A stretch of 64,000 bases of DNA, taken from Agapanthus africanus (Eukaryota; Streptophyta; Magnoliopsida; Asparagales; Amaryllidaceae). Location: NCBI GenBank assembly GCA_030015575.1, contig JASDDO010000019.1:515006986-515070985 (forward strand), given 5' to 3'. Below the pieces are notes generated by a model. The model had not been told where the DNA came from. It was given only the letters and a program-made list of their open reading frames with translations, and ran no database searches. A program made the position numbers and the translations under genes. Positions 11,491-23,316 of the stretch are shown here, one piece after another (the stretch's first letter is position 1; each line of letters opens with the position of its first letter).

Positions 11491-13478
11491 TGAAGGGATT
11501 TCCTTAGCATCACTACTATGGTTTAGTAGCATCACACATGCAATATTAAAAATTTATAAGGTGCTAAAGAAACTATCCTGAGGATCAAACTAGAAAAGCT
11601 AGGGTAACACTAAGCTTTAACACAATCCACAAGTAGTTAAGTGCTAGGTTTAGAGAATACAACCTTTGTAGCTCCCTTAGCTAGACTCTTTGGCTACTTG
11701 AGTGTTGGAAGAAGTTTTCTTGAGATCCTCCAAGTCCACGACGATCCACCCGGAGTCCTCTTTGTCCAAGCTCAAAGCTCCACTTGATCAAGATGATGAA
11801 ATTGAAGCTAACACTCTAAACTAGTAGGCAGGAGTAGTTTAGAATGATGATGTGGTTTGTTTTCTCACTTCAAAACCCTAACTTGATCACTCTTTTGTTC
11901 ACTATCAAAACCTAGAGAGCAAGAGAGTGAGGAAGAATAAGATGGCAAATAAAAGAGCTCAAGATAATGATAAGCTTAAGGATAAAAATGAGAATAGAAA
12001 ATATATATATTTTCTTCTTCTCATCTTTAACCCTAGCTAATAAATATCTAGATATTTCTTTTGGTGCAAGAATGGCCATGGAAAAATAACCCATGGTTAA
12101 CTAAAGGTTTAGTGGATGAATAAAATAATTAACCATGAATTATTTCCTTTTCCACTAGCTCCAAAAATAAATATCAACATATTTATTAAGATGTGAGTCT
12201 TATATTGCCACCATCTAATGTATCAACAACCATGATTGAAATGTGTATGCATGTATGTGTGCATGCACATCCATATGTGCATCAATGTAAACATGTGCAT
12301 ACATGCATGTATACAACAAAAGACAAAAGTGTCAAAAGTGAAAATCCTAATGGTCAATGTTAAATCAACACTTGATTTAGCAAACCAGTCATATCTCATA
12401 CGACCCGACCAATAGCAAACCTCCCGATTAATATACTGTATCATATACACGCATTTAATCGGGTCCCCGCGCATATCACATATGCACGCCACATCGTTTC
12501 GCCTGGGCTAGGTAACTCCATTGTGGGACTCTAAGACTCGTCAATACGCCGGCAGTGGGTGATGATCATATCAAGCACCTCCAAGCCGCAAGAGGTTGGC
12601 TAAACGTAACGGCCACCTGGGTATTGAGCGATCAGAAGAAAACAAGCGAACCTGTCACAACTCCCGTCGAGCCAACCGGCAACACTACCGTACAGTCCGG
12701 TCTCTTCGTCAGATATGCCGCATATCGAGTCTAGGGATGATAACGTCGACCCAAATAACTCAATAAGTCGTGCCGATGAATGGTCTATAATAGATCAAGA
12801 AACTACTGATAACACTTATCAGTAAATCTCAACAGCCCTGGCCAGGGACTTACTGATATAGCCAATCGAGCACAGCACAGCATCAACTCCCAATACCGGA
12901 GAGACGAAACCCTTCCTATCGCTCATCGTCTTCTTGTGTCTCAGGACTGTACCCAAAAGCCACCTGTTTGCATGACTCAGTAGAGCCGTGGTAGGGTGGT
13001 AATCAAAGTGTAGTGGGAGAACACACAAGACTCTATGACGATCTCGGGTCTACAGACTAACCTGTACAAGTGTCACCTGAGAACTGCTATTCGACGATAG
13101 ATATAATACCATATAGGAGTTCTCCGTGAGTCCTTCCAGTGTACCCAGTCTCCACTGAGCACCTGCATATGAACTCGATGTCAAACATCAATAGATGTGG
13201 GAACATCAATCGCCCATCATATGGGTCTAGTATCATATACGCTAGTCTACACTGGTATATCGATGCCCCGTCTCGATACACATATGACTAGGGACATTTT
13301 AGGATATGCTTATAAACTACAAACATTCCACTAGTACGATCTCCATCATAATCACAGTAGTCAAGCAAATATCCTCAGGGCTTTATCAACATGTGTAAAT
13401 GAATAAAAGCATGATCAAGTAATCATGTCAGATAAAGAAGAACCAGATAGCATACTATCATGTCGAGCAAGAATGTCC

Positions 13479-13517
<39 letters not shown>

Positions 13518-13568
13518 AAATACATCCACTATCATATAATGGCCTCTAGGGCATACATATATCCAACA
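11491..13568 (-). repeat. 5' LTR of copia-2 (complete)
   Basis: A 2078-bp LTR ending CCAACA at 13568. It contains a (TA)n run at 13483-13513 that is much shorter in the left copy (near 5085). The unoccupied copia-1 target AAAAT is at 12341-12345. Confidence 0.88.
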
Positions 13569-14081
13569 TAAGTTGTACTCATGTCACCTGGGAACTGATA
13601 ACTGACGATAGGTATTGTACCAACCAACAGTTCCCAGCAAGTCTTGTCTAGTGTACTCGTAACCTAACGAGCACCTGCATACTATCTCCAGTACGACGTA
13701 CTGATGGCTGTGGGATAGACCATCTCCCCTCCTAGGATGAGAAGCGTATACACTAGTCTACTCTGGAGTATCGATGCCCTGTCTCGATAATCCTACGACT
13801 AGGAACCTGTATAAGGATGTGCTTATGTACTACCCAGCCCCTACTAGTGTGACTGCCATCACAATGTTGGTACTCAAGCATGATCCTAAGGGCTCTATCA
13901 ATATGTATCAGCGATATGTTAAAAGAAACATACACACATATTAAGATAGATACAAACCAAGTAGCATACTACTATATCGAGCAAGATTGTCATAAATCTG
14001 TGTATATATTCTAAGCTTCCAAAATGTAATATACAAACTAGTACTATGCAATAATGGCCTCTAGGGCATATCACACTAACA
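13569..14081 (-). repeat. 3' LTR of copia-3 (distal part, cut by copia-2)
   Basis: Matches 21547-22058 of the sister LTR from TAAG onward (shared 'ACTCATGTCACCTGGGAACT'), ending CACTAACA at 14081. The rest of this LTR lies outside the window. Confidence 0.88.
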
Positions 14082-14092
14082 ATCTCCCACTT
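14082..14092 (-). other. Polypurine tract of copia-3
   Basis: ATCTCCCACTT, sense AAGTGGGAGAT, the typical plant copia tract. The pol stop codon (14096-14098) lies four bases away. Confidence 0.9.
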
Positions 14093-14095
14093 GCA

Positions 14096-15982
14096 CTAGG
14101 GCCATGTGCTGGCATATCGCAGACCTATCATCTCGAATAGCCTTTCGAACTGCGTATGAGGGATGGTCTTTATGAATGGATCTGCTGTGTTGACCACTGT
14201 AGCAACCCTCCAAACCGCGATCTCCCAGCGATCCACGATCTCCCTGATCAGGTGATACCGCCTCAAGATGTATCTGGACTTCTGATGGGACCTGGGTTCT
14301 TTTGCTAAAGCTATATCTCTGTTGTTGTCACAATACAGAGGTATTGGATCAACAATGGACGGAACCACCTGAAGTTCTGTTAAGAACTTCCTTATCCAGA
14401 CTGCTTCTTTTGCGGCATCAGAAGCTGTGATATACTCCGCTTCCATCGTTGAGTCAGCAACGGTTTCCTGTTTGGAACTCTTCCAACAGACCGTCCCTCC
14501 ATTGAGGGTAAAGACATAGCCCGACATGGATTTGGAGTCATCCTTGTCACTCTGGAAGCTGGAGTCAGCAAAGGCCTCGATCTGGAGGTCTTTTCCGCCG
14601 TAAACCAAGAACATTTCCTTAGTTCTTCTCAGGTACTTAAGAATGTTCTTTACCGCTATCCAATGCTTCTCCCCAAGTTTTGACTGATACCGGCTTACCA
14701 CACTCAGTGCATAAGCTACATCTGGTCTGGTACACAACATCGCATACATTATAGAGCCTACAGCAGAAGCGTAGGGTATAACAGGCAGGCGATCCCTTTC
14801 TAAATCAGTCTTGGGAGACATCTCTTTGGAGAGGGTGATTCCATGACAAGCCGGTAAATTACCGCTCTTTGAATCTTCCATACTGAATCTTTTCAGTATG
14901 GTGTCGATATACCTGGACTGCGAAAGTCCCAACATCCTTTTAGATCTATCACGATATATCCGGATCCCCAGAATGTAAGAGGCATCACCCAGATTTTTCA
15001 TGGAGAACCTGTGTAATAAGAACCCTTTAACAGATTGTAGAATAGGAATGTCATTTCCTATCAAGAGAATGCCATCTACGTACAAGACGAGGAATACAAC
15101 AGTTCGTGCTACAATCTTACTATAAATACACGGTTCATCTAGATTTTTGATAAAGTCAAATTCTTTGACCGTCTCATCAAAACAGATGTTCCAGGTCTGC
15201 GATGCCCGCTTTAGTACATAAATGGACTTAAACAACTTGCACACTTTTTCGTTGCTTCCACTCTGAATGAAACCCTCTGGATGGTCCATATATACACATT
15301 CATCTAAATTTCCATTTAGAAAAGCGGTTTTTACGTCCATCTGCCAAATCTCATAATCTCGGAAGGCAGCAATGGCAAGAAGGATCCAAATGGATTTAAG
15401 CATCGAAACTGGAGAAAAGGTTTCGTTATAGTCCAAGCCAGGTCTTTGACGAAAACCCTTTGCAACAAGTCTAGCCTTATAGGTTTCAACCTGTCCATCT
15501 ACACCAATCATCCTTTTGAAGATCCATTTGCAGCCTACGAGTTTTACCCCTTCTGGAGCAATGTCCAAAGTCCATACTTTGTTGGTGTACATGGACTCCA
15601 TCTTGGTCCGCATTGCATCCAGCCATTTTACTGAGTCAGTGCTCTGAATGGCTTGCTGGAAGTTAGTCGGCTCATCATTATCAATGATGCAATCCTCTCT
15701 ATCCCCGTCTATGAGAATACCGTAGTATCTCTCAGGCGGATGAAACAGCCTACTACTCCTGTGGAGAGGTGTGGGAATGTCCTGTTCTTTTGAAACTTCT
15801 GGTTCCACTATGCTTTCAGCAATATCTTGTGGTTCTAAAATTTCTTCCAGTTCTATTGCGCTCCCACTTGTTTCTTTTTCTAAAAACTGATGTTCCAGAA
15901 AGTTGGCATGACGAGAAACAAAAACCTTTTGTTCCTCTACGTAATAGAAAAGATACCCCCTGGAGTTTTTTGGGTATCCCAC
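14096..15982 (-). pseudogene. copia-3 reverse transcriptase and RNase H, long open frame with lost active-site Asp
   Basis: A 628-codon uninterrupted frame, the longest in the window. The apparent start at 15982 is a GTG inside the integrase tail (VGYPKNS), so this is a fragment of the polyprotein and not a separate gene. Order: integrase C-terminal tail (1-60), acidic linker, MESMYTNKVWTLD (~130), CKWIFKRMIG, KARLVAKGFRQRPGLDY, MDVKTAFLNGNLDE, then the catalytic motif at ~300, which reads YVDGILLIGND instead of YVDD: the second catalytic Asp is Gly (codon GGC). RNase H has DSSFQSDKDDS, STMEAEYITASDAAKEAVW (~511) and YCDNNRDIALAKEP. It would copy RNA into DNA in the particle, but the YVDG change should abolish polymerase activity. 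Confidence 0.93.
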
Positions 15983-16632
15983 AAACTTACACAGTACTTA
16001 GCATGCCTCGAGTTTGTCCGCATGCTGCTTTTTAACAAAAGCTGACATCCCCATATCTTCAAATACTGAAGACAGGGTTTCTTCCCACTCCACATCTAAT
16101 ATGGTGTGGTAGGCACAGTCTTGGTTGGAACCTTGTTCAAAAGATATGTAGCTGATTCTCGTGCATAGCCCCAGAATGATCGCGGTAACTCAGCGTTACT
16201 CATCATGGAACGTACCATATCCAATAGGGTTCGACTCCTTCTCTCCGATACACCGTTGTGTTGTGGTGTGTATGGAGGAGTAAGCTGAGAGAGAATTCCA
16301 TTCTCTTTTAGGTAATCCAGGAACTAGGTACTTAAGTATTCTCCACCTCAATCAGATCTCAGTGTCTTGATATTTTTGCCGGTTTGTTTTTCTACTTCAT
16401 TCTTATATTCCTGGAATTTCCCAAAGGCCTCGGATTTATGCTTCATCAAGAAGATATGTCCATACCTGGAGAAATCATCCGTAAAAGTAATGAAATAGGA
16501 AAAACCACTTCTTGCATGGGTAGACATTAGACCACACACGTTGCTGTGTATGAGTCCTAAGAGCTCGCTCGCTCTTACTCTGTTCCAGTGAACGGAGTCT
16601 TTGTCATCTTTCCTTTGAAACATGATTGACAA
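15983..16632 (-). pseudogene. copia-3 integrase core, frameshifted
   Basis: Frame 16348-16632 carries ASELLGLIHSNVCGLMSTHA and FITFTDDFSRYGHIF (first catalytic Asp region) up to IKTLRSD, where TGA replaces the Arg of DRGGE (CGA to TGA). Downstream, about 16347-15983, frames with the equivalents of TPPYTPQHNGVSERR and RTLLDMVRSMMSNAELPRSFWG continue with a frameshift near 16040 before the RT frame. The enzyme would integrate the DNA copy; it is broken here. Confidence 0.85.
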
Positions 16633-18035
16633 GTTGCATAAGATTGATATTCGAACGGATCCAAATATCCTTCTTTATGTAAATTATTTAACCTTGTCTC
16701 ATTGATGTGACCTAGTCTACAATGCCATAAGAAAGCATGATTTAATTCTGGAGACATTCTTTTGTGTGTATTCTGGATATTGAAAACCTGCGGTTGGTTT
16801 AATACGTATAAACCGTTGCTCAATGTACCCGACCAAACCAAACCATGATTAAGGTGGATGTTTAATACATCACTTACAAAAGTAAAATTATAACCTTCTT
16901 TAAACACTAAAGATACAGATATGATATTACAAGTCAAACTGGGTAAAAAATAACAGTTGCACAAAAGCAAAACATGTCCATTAGTCAATCCTAAGTGATA
17001 ATCTCCCACGGACACAACATCCATGCTTCCTCCGTTTGCAACTCTGAGGGTCATATCGCCCGCCTTCAAAACTCTATGCCTTCTCAGTTCCTGCAAAGAA
17101 TTACAGATATAAGATCTTAACCCGGTATCCAATACCCAGGAAGTAGAGTTGATTGACAGACAGTTTTCAATTACATACACACCTGAAGCCAAAGCCACAA
17201 CCTGCTTCGGATCCTGGTTCTTGGCCTTCCAAGCCCTGTAATCTTTCTTCCAGTGTCCTTTCTTATGATAATAAAAGCATTCTTCCTTTCCGAATATCTG
17301 TCCCGCCATTTTTTCCTTTCTCTTGGCTTCCACCTTACTAACACTGCTCCTCGGTTTGGTAGGGGCCTTCTTCTTCTTTCCTTTAGCTTTCGCCTTAGAT
17401 TTAGAAGAAGAAGCACCGCCAACAAACAGAGCGGGTGTTTTCCTGAATTTTTGCAGGGTGCCCTCTGCACTCCTCAACATGTTGAGGCGTTCCGGAAGTT
17501 CAACTTCTTTACCTAGAATATTAAAATTCAAGATAAACTGGGCGTAGGTGGAAGGAAGGGACTGGAGAATCAAGTATGTGTACAGCTCGTTCTCTAACGT
17601 GGTCCCAAAGTCCGCGAGCTCCTCAATGTAGCCAATCATCTTAAGGACGTATTCCCCTACAGATGATCTGACGGCCAACCTTGCTGAAAACAATTTCTTC
17701 AAGGTCTCGTATCTTGCAATACGGGATTGCTCTCCATATAGTTCCTTAGTATGGAGAAATATGAATTCAAGGTCCATATTCTCCTGCCTCCTCTGATGTT
17801 CATTGTCCATAGAGACAAGCACGAGGCACTTGGCCTTCACGCAGTCAATCTCCCAGGTCTTACGGATTTCCTTATCCGCGACACTGGAATCTGGACCTGG
17901 GATGGCAGGGGCTTTAGTGGTAAGGAGATACCCCAACTTGTCATAAGTGATTGCCATTTTGACATTCCTGAACCAATCTTTATACTTTGGCCATGTCAGT
18001 ATGTTTTTATCTAGTAATAACTTAAGGCCCGTCAT
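16575..18035 (-). pseudogene. copia-3 gag, protease and integrase N-terminus
   Basis: An open frame of about 487 codons. An in-frame Met exists at 18053, but the start at 18035 (MTGLKLLLDK) matches copia-2 and is preferred. Residues 1-200 form the gag capsid region (KTWEIDCVKAKCLVLVSMDN ... LQSLPSTYAQFILNFN), followed by a Lys-rich linker. The zinc knuckle at ~252 reads CFYYHKKGHWKKDY, so the second and last Cys of CCHC are Tyr. The protease WVLDTGLRSYICN at ~300 keeps DTG. The integrase zinc region (FLWHCRLGH ... CQSCFKGKM) follows, then a frameshift ends the frame at PFTGTE. Nucleocapsid function is probably lost. Confidence 0.92.
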
Positions 18036-18053
18036 GTTGTATGGTCGATGCAA

Positions 18054-20040
18054 TTAGGAGAGAGAGAAGAAACACTTTAGCATGATGCTCTTGCAAGTTT
18101 AAAGTGGTTTTTTGTTTGTCTAAATAGGATGGCTCTCACTGTTCCTCGAATCCTTCCTCAAACCATAAAAGAAGAATTAGTCAGGATTAATCTCACCGTA
18201 AAATACTTGCTTAACCGTTCAGCCAGGCCAGTGTCAGTACTTCGAGGGAGGTTTTACGACGCTTTCGCGAAATACCTTAATTAAATAACCTCTTTTCCCT
18301 GTGAGCGTAGCCCCGCTAACACCTTTCTAGTCACCTACTTGGTTTATAGCATTGATCGTTAAGTGAAAAAATCTCCCGAAGAGTAGCATATACTCATAGT
18401 AGGATCGGGATCCAAATATCATTGTGTGATAAAGTTGAAGGAATCCTACCAAAATTATCACACTCCAAATGGTATGCAACACTAGCAAGTTTCAGTTTCT
18501 TTAGAAACTCCCGATGTAGATTTTTGCCCCATGCTCTTATGATCTTGACGAAGGCCAACATATCATCAGTCACATGTCAAGTTCTACCCGTCATTACCCT
18601 GGTTAAATTGAACCCACCCGCACATACCCTTGACGAAGGCCAAAATGGCAGTACGACTGTCCCAAACCAACACATCTATCTATGCTATAGATAAATGTTC
18701 AGCAGCTACCAATCACTGTGCCTTGGCGAAGGTCAAAATACACAGCTTGAATACTACTGAACATTTAACTGAAATGACGGAGGGCTATGAATGGTTTTTG
18801 GCGAAACCGTGAACGTAGTGAACTTGATATAATAGAAGGAACATGATAGCTTATAAAAGGAGTAGTTTAAGCTCCACATTTTAAAAAGTTTTGCTGTTTT
18901 GTAAAAAACCGAGTGGTTTTGAAATTGTTCCAATGATTCAACTTTGGTTTATATTCTTTGCATTATTTAATGTTGTCTCATCAATTAATCCTACCATTGC
19001 AGAAAACAACGAAAATATAACGTACGCTTATGCCATCCGCATTCGCCACTGGGCCCCGTCATCACCCGTTAGGTTACTTAACTGACGACAGAGCGGGGGC
19101 TGGACTAGCGCGGATGTAAAACATAAGCAACATATACTAGATATCATATATAGATATATATATTCGTCAGACGCAATGATAGTCATTCCAGATCACAGAT
19201 GAACACATTGGATACGCTAGGAATCCGCGTTTCGTTCAAGCCTGCAACGAAAGACGGATTACACGGTCGTGATGAATAGCCAAAACCCCACCCTTGACCC
19301 CTACGGGTGCGGCAAACTACCCGCCAAATACCCGAAATGAAGCAAGCTCCCTCAACAAAGTGAGTAGGCCACTCGGCACTTCAAAGTACCCGTTAGTTTG
19401 TGCACCCCACCTTGGATCTATCCTAGGAACAGAAAACAATAAAAGAAAGAATATAAAATGGCGTCTACATCCTCAACCCGGATGTGCGACCCAAATATAA
19501 TATTACATCAATTTACAATTTACATCGAAAGGAAAAAAAGAAAAAACACTCATCTCACATCCCCGGCTATTCATCCACGACAATCCAACAAGTTTATTTA
19601 CACAAACCAATAACACAGATCACAGATATAATCCAATTAGATAAAGTTTATAGAATTTCGATCGATATTCAAATTTGAAATAACCCCAAATATAACACTG
19701 TACTCAAAGGAATCTGGGCAGAAACAAAGTATCTGAAAAATCACAAAACATCAAGCTGGACAATCTACAGGAAAAACGAGTTGACTCTGAGTCGACTCGG
19801 CCGCGGATCCGTGGTGAAACGCATGGTTTTGATGCACTTCCGTGGCAGTCTGACCGAGTCACGTGCTCGTTTTTCTTGGGTGTCCCTAAGAAAGCCTGCA
19901 CGTATTTTTCAGGTCTCTGAAAATATTTTTAGACCTGTTTTGAAAATCGGCAGAAAACATAAATTTTTGAAGTATTTTGCAATTTGTCCGGAATCGAAAT
20001 TCTAAAAACTTTTCCAACATGTTAGTTGTGGCTTAGCTAG
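18054..20040 (-). other. copia-3 untranslated leader
   Basis: About 2 kb without a gene. It runs parallel to the leader of copia-1 block by block: the pyrimidine-rich stretch just before gag, the GCGAAA hairpin site near 18260, the triple motif (18543-18740), TTAGGTTACTTAACTGACG near 19068, and a GC-rich segment near 19795 (GACTCGGCCGCGGATCCGTG). Confidence 0.75.
18543..18740 (-). repeat. Three-copy leader motif (copia-3 version)
   Basis: TCTTGACGAAGGCCAACATA at 18543-18562, CCTTGACGAAGGCCAAAATG at 18628-18647 and CCTTGGCGAAGGTCAAAATA at 18721-18740. Spacings are 85 and 93 bases, the same as in copia-1. All three carry GAAGGYC where copia-1 has TTTGGCC. Confidence 0.85.
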
Positions 20041-20052
20041 GCTTTGATACCA
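20041..20052 (-). other. Primer binding site, initiator-Met tRNA (copia-3)
   Basis: GCTTTGATACCA on the plus strand (sense TGGTATCAAAGC, one G-to-A difference from the consensus), one base from the LTR. Confidence 0.88.
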
Positions 20053-20053
20053 C

Positions 20054-22058
20054 TGTAAGTCTATGATACCCACCCTGGTACTTACGGGGAGGCGAAAAGA
20101 GTAAAAATCGAATTTTTATTACAAGCTAACATAGACTATATATTAGGAACTTTGCTAAATAATAACTAACAAACTAACTTAGAGTTTTAACTACGGGTTA
20201 GATGATTATACCTTGGTTTTGAACTCCTTCTTCTCCTTGTTGTGAGCTCCTTGGAATTATGTAGATGGCTCCTTCTCACCGGCTTCTCTATATCGAAGAA
20301 GATCCACCCGAAGGCCTCTACCTTAAGCTTCTACCTCAACAATGAAGTAACTAGAGTGCTTGGCTTGCTAGACTAAGAACCCTAAAATGAGTAGAGAAGT
20401 ATTTTGGTGGTTTAGTCTCAAAATCTTTTTTTTTCAACTCATGAAAGATTAAAGCTTTGAAAGAGGAAGAGAGGAAAGCAAACCATGAGAGAGAACGATA
20501 ATATGAGAATGAGAGGATCAAGCTCTCATATGATGAAATATGATAATAATAATATTAATTAATATAATTGTGATGGTGTATTGATTTGACCATTATCATG
20601 TCACAATTAATGCTAAGCATGCTCAAATAAAATATCGCATGCTTAACAAAAATATCTAAGTCAACATGGGTCAAACAAACATTAGCCATGATACAATTAT
20701 ATCTAATTAAAACTATTAATTAATTTCCTCCTTCTCATTATGGTTTTGATCAAGTCAATGGTCAAAACCCTAACGAGGTGTCTCCTCCTCCGCCTCTGTC
20801 AACTGTATATAAATATCTGTATCCGTGTTCCGAGAAATACGAATACAATGAGACTAAATCAATCGAAAATCCAATACTAGGATCCGGTTTAAACCAAAGC
20901 CCACTAGTATCTACTGCCCGAACACCGATCACACACAAGTGCGCGTATGTGAACGAACCCTATCGTAAAACCATACGACATCTACTCATATCGCCCAAAG
21001 GTGAATAACCCTCTGTGTGGGATTCTAAAGACTCGACACTACGCTAGCAGTGGGTTTAACCACAGGCCGCAAGCGGTACTAGCTGTACGTAACGGTCCCC
21101 AGGTAGATGTCGATAAGAAGGCCGATGAGGAAAACCCATCTGAACTCCAACTGAGCCTGAATGTGACAATCTCCGTACAGTCTGGTCTGTTCGTCTAAGA
21201 GTATCGCATATCGGGCCTAGGGGGCAGTAAACTTCAGTCCCCTAATAGCGGTATAACTCGTGTCAGAGTACGGTCCAAAACACCCTGAGAAACTACTGCA
21301 CTACCTACCAGAAAGTCTCACTTGGCCTGGCCAGGGACTTTGTGTAATGGCGTTTCGAACACAGCGTGATATCAACCCCCAATACCGGGAGAGACGGATC
21401 CTATCTAACCGCCGCTGCCTCCAAGTGCTTTGGGACCGCACCCAACTACTACCTGTTTGCATGACTCAATAGAGCCATAGTAGGGTAGTAATCTAAGAAT
21501 GGTGGGAACACACTCGAGGCAAAGCAGCAGTGTCAATTCAACGGACTAAGCCATACTCATGTCACCTGGGAACTGATAACTGACGATAGGTATAGTACCA
21601 ACCAACAGTTCCCAGCGAGTCCTGTCCAGTGTACTCGTAACCTAACTAGCACCTGCATACTATCTCCAGTACGTCGTACTGATGGCTGTGGGACAGACCA
21701 TCTCCCTTCTGGGAGGAGAAGCGTATACACCAGTCTACTCTCGAGTATCGATGCCCTGTCTTGATAATCCTGCGACTAGGGACATGTATAAGGATGTGCT
21801 TATGTACTACCCAGCCCCCACTAGTGTGACTTCCATCATAACGCTGGTAGTCAAGCAAGATCCTAAGAGCTCTATCAATATATATCAGCGATATGTTAAA
21901 AGAAACATACACAAATATTAAGATAGATACAAACCAAGTAGCATACTACTATATCGAGCAAGACTGTCATAAATCTGTGTATATATCCCAAGCTTCCAAA
22001 ATGTAATATACAAACTAGTACTATACAATAATGGCCTCTAGGGCATATCACATTAACA
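20054..22058 (-). repeat. 5' LTR of copia-3 (complete)
   Basis: A 2005-bp LTR from TGTAAGTCTATG to CATTAACA. Toward 22058 it shares the conserved copia U3 block (GACTCTAAAGACTCGACACT near 21022, AATACCGGGAGAGACG near 21380). The 20054-20780 part is element-specific and includes an AT-rich stretch near 20540-20760. No gene. Confidence 0.88.
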
Positions 22059-23204
22059 GTTTTTGTCATGACCCGAAATTTAGTCCGTGACCGGCACTTA
22101 AATCATGCAACGTCTAAAGGCGTAACATAATTCAAGAAAGCCGAAGCCCAGAAATCTAAAGCTTTTTGCGGAAAATAGTAGAGTTGCAGTTTTGAAATAA
22201 AAGTATAATAAAATAAAGCTTATCTATAACTGCATGGGTACTGAAACATGAAAATGCAAGTGGATTATACTATAGTTGAAAACATTTTTTTCGTCTTTAA
22301 AATTTTGGGCAGCACCTCCCTTGTATATTTTGAACCGAAACCACATATACGTAATAAATATAAAAGGCATCCCCAAGCAGGAGCTAGCTCTTCTCCAAAT
22401 GGAGAAATAACAACCACGCAAGTAAGCAATATATATACGACACCCAACGATGAAGATCGGCACAGAAAGAATGATAAATAAAGCAAGACATCAAAACCTC
22501 AATGAAGCGAACATACACCCATCGCTCTAAGTCTCACTAATACAAGACTTTATAGTCCACTAATATACAAATTCTAACTCTGATTGATCGAGTTTATTTA
22601 GATACAACAGGAATAAAAAGTATAAGAGTGGACACGATCCAATGTGTCGCACCTACCATAGCAAAACACTCGAATGCAAGCTGTGTGCCAGCGATACCGC
22701 TACTGATCCAAGCGGTCAAACCTGCAAGAAACTGTGGCACAATAGGGGTGAGTTTCCAACTCGTGAGTAGAAGACATCAGCTGGTAGAAATTTTATAAAA
22801 CAACGATTTCCTATGTCATACTATATCATGAAGGTAATAATATGATATCTAGGGTGACCATGTATTCATATATGTCAACAATTGAATCAATGCGAATGAC
22901 ATATATAAATAACATCTGAAACATATGCCTGCATTCATGTGGACATCATCCACGTGTGTCCATCAAAGACATATCAATCTCATGGAACCTGAGCGTCCAA
23001 TATCGACACTCGAAAAATCATGAAAACCCGTGTCCAGCATCGACACGTAAATCCTCATATCTCAGGCACCGCATACTCAGATCGGCCCTCAGGTGAAGCA
23101 TACTCTTATCGGGCCTCATATCTATCTCACGACTCCGGCCGGTATCTTCCGGACAACCGCTGGGTCCAACCAATCACCGGTAGATAGTAGTTCCTCTGCA
23201 AGGC

Positions 23205-23316
23205 TCATCGTTTACTGCACAACATACCTTTCTTGCCCCGGGGTATCATACCGGGTCCACTCATCGTTTACTGCACAACATACCTTTCTTGCCCCGGGGT
23301 ATCATACCGGGTCCAC
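23205..23316. repeat. Perfect 56-bp tandem duplication in gypsy-F LTR
   Basis: Units 23205-23260 and 23261-23316 are identical, each from TCATCGTTTACTGCAC to CCGGGTCCAC, and each contains the near-palindrome CCCCGGGGTATCATACCGGG. Gypsy-B LTRs have one homologous, diverged unit (near 34075-34132 and 42547-42604). Confidence 0.9.

Larger units (their letters stand above)
3945..13568 (-). mobile_element. copia-2: Angela-like Ty1/copia retrotransposon, degenerate
   Basis: A minus-strand element: partial 3' LTR (3945-5155), polypurine tract, broken pol and gag (5170-9092), leader, initiator-Met primer site and complete 5' LTR (11491-13568). The first ~850 bp of the left LTR (equivalent of 11491-12340) are missing because copia-1 is inserted there; that piece must lie left of the window. 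The right end is followed by TAAGT, continuing an LTR that matches copia-3's own right LTR at 21547, so copia-2 itself sits in copia-3. The LTR family differs from the other copia elements at its start (TGAAGGGATTTCC). Confidence 0.88.
13569..22058 (-). mobile_element. copia-3: Angela-like Ty1/copia retrotransposon, nearly full length
   Basis: Minus strand. Partial 3' LTR (13569-14081), polypurine tract, RT/RNase H, integrase and gag-protease, leader, initiator-Met primer site and complete 5' LTR (20054-22058). The missing part of the left LTR lies left of the window, beyond copia-1 and copia-2. This is the best preserved copia element here, but with a frameshift and stops in integrase, lost zinc-knuckle cysteines and a mutated RT active site. 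Five bases (GTTTT, 22059-22063) separate it from gypsy-F. Confidence 0.9.
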
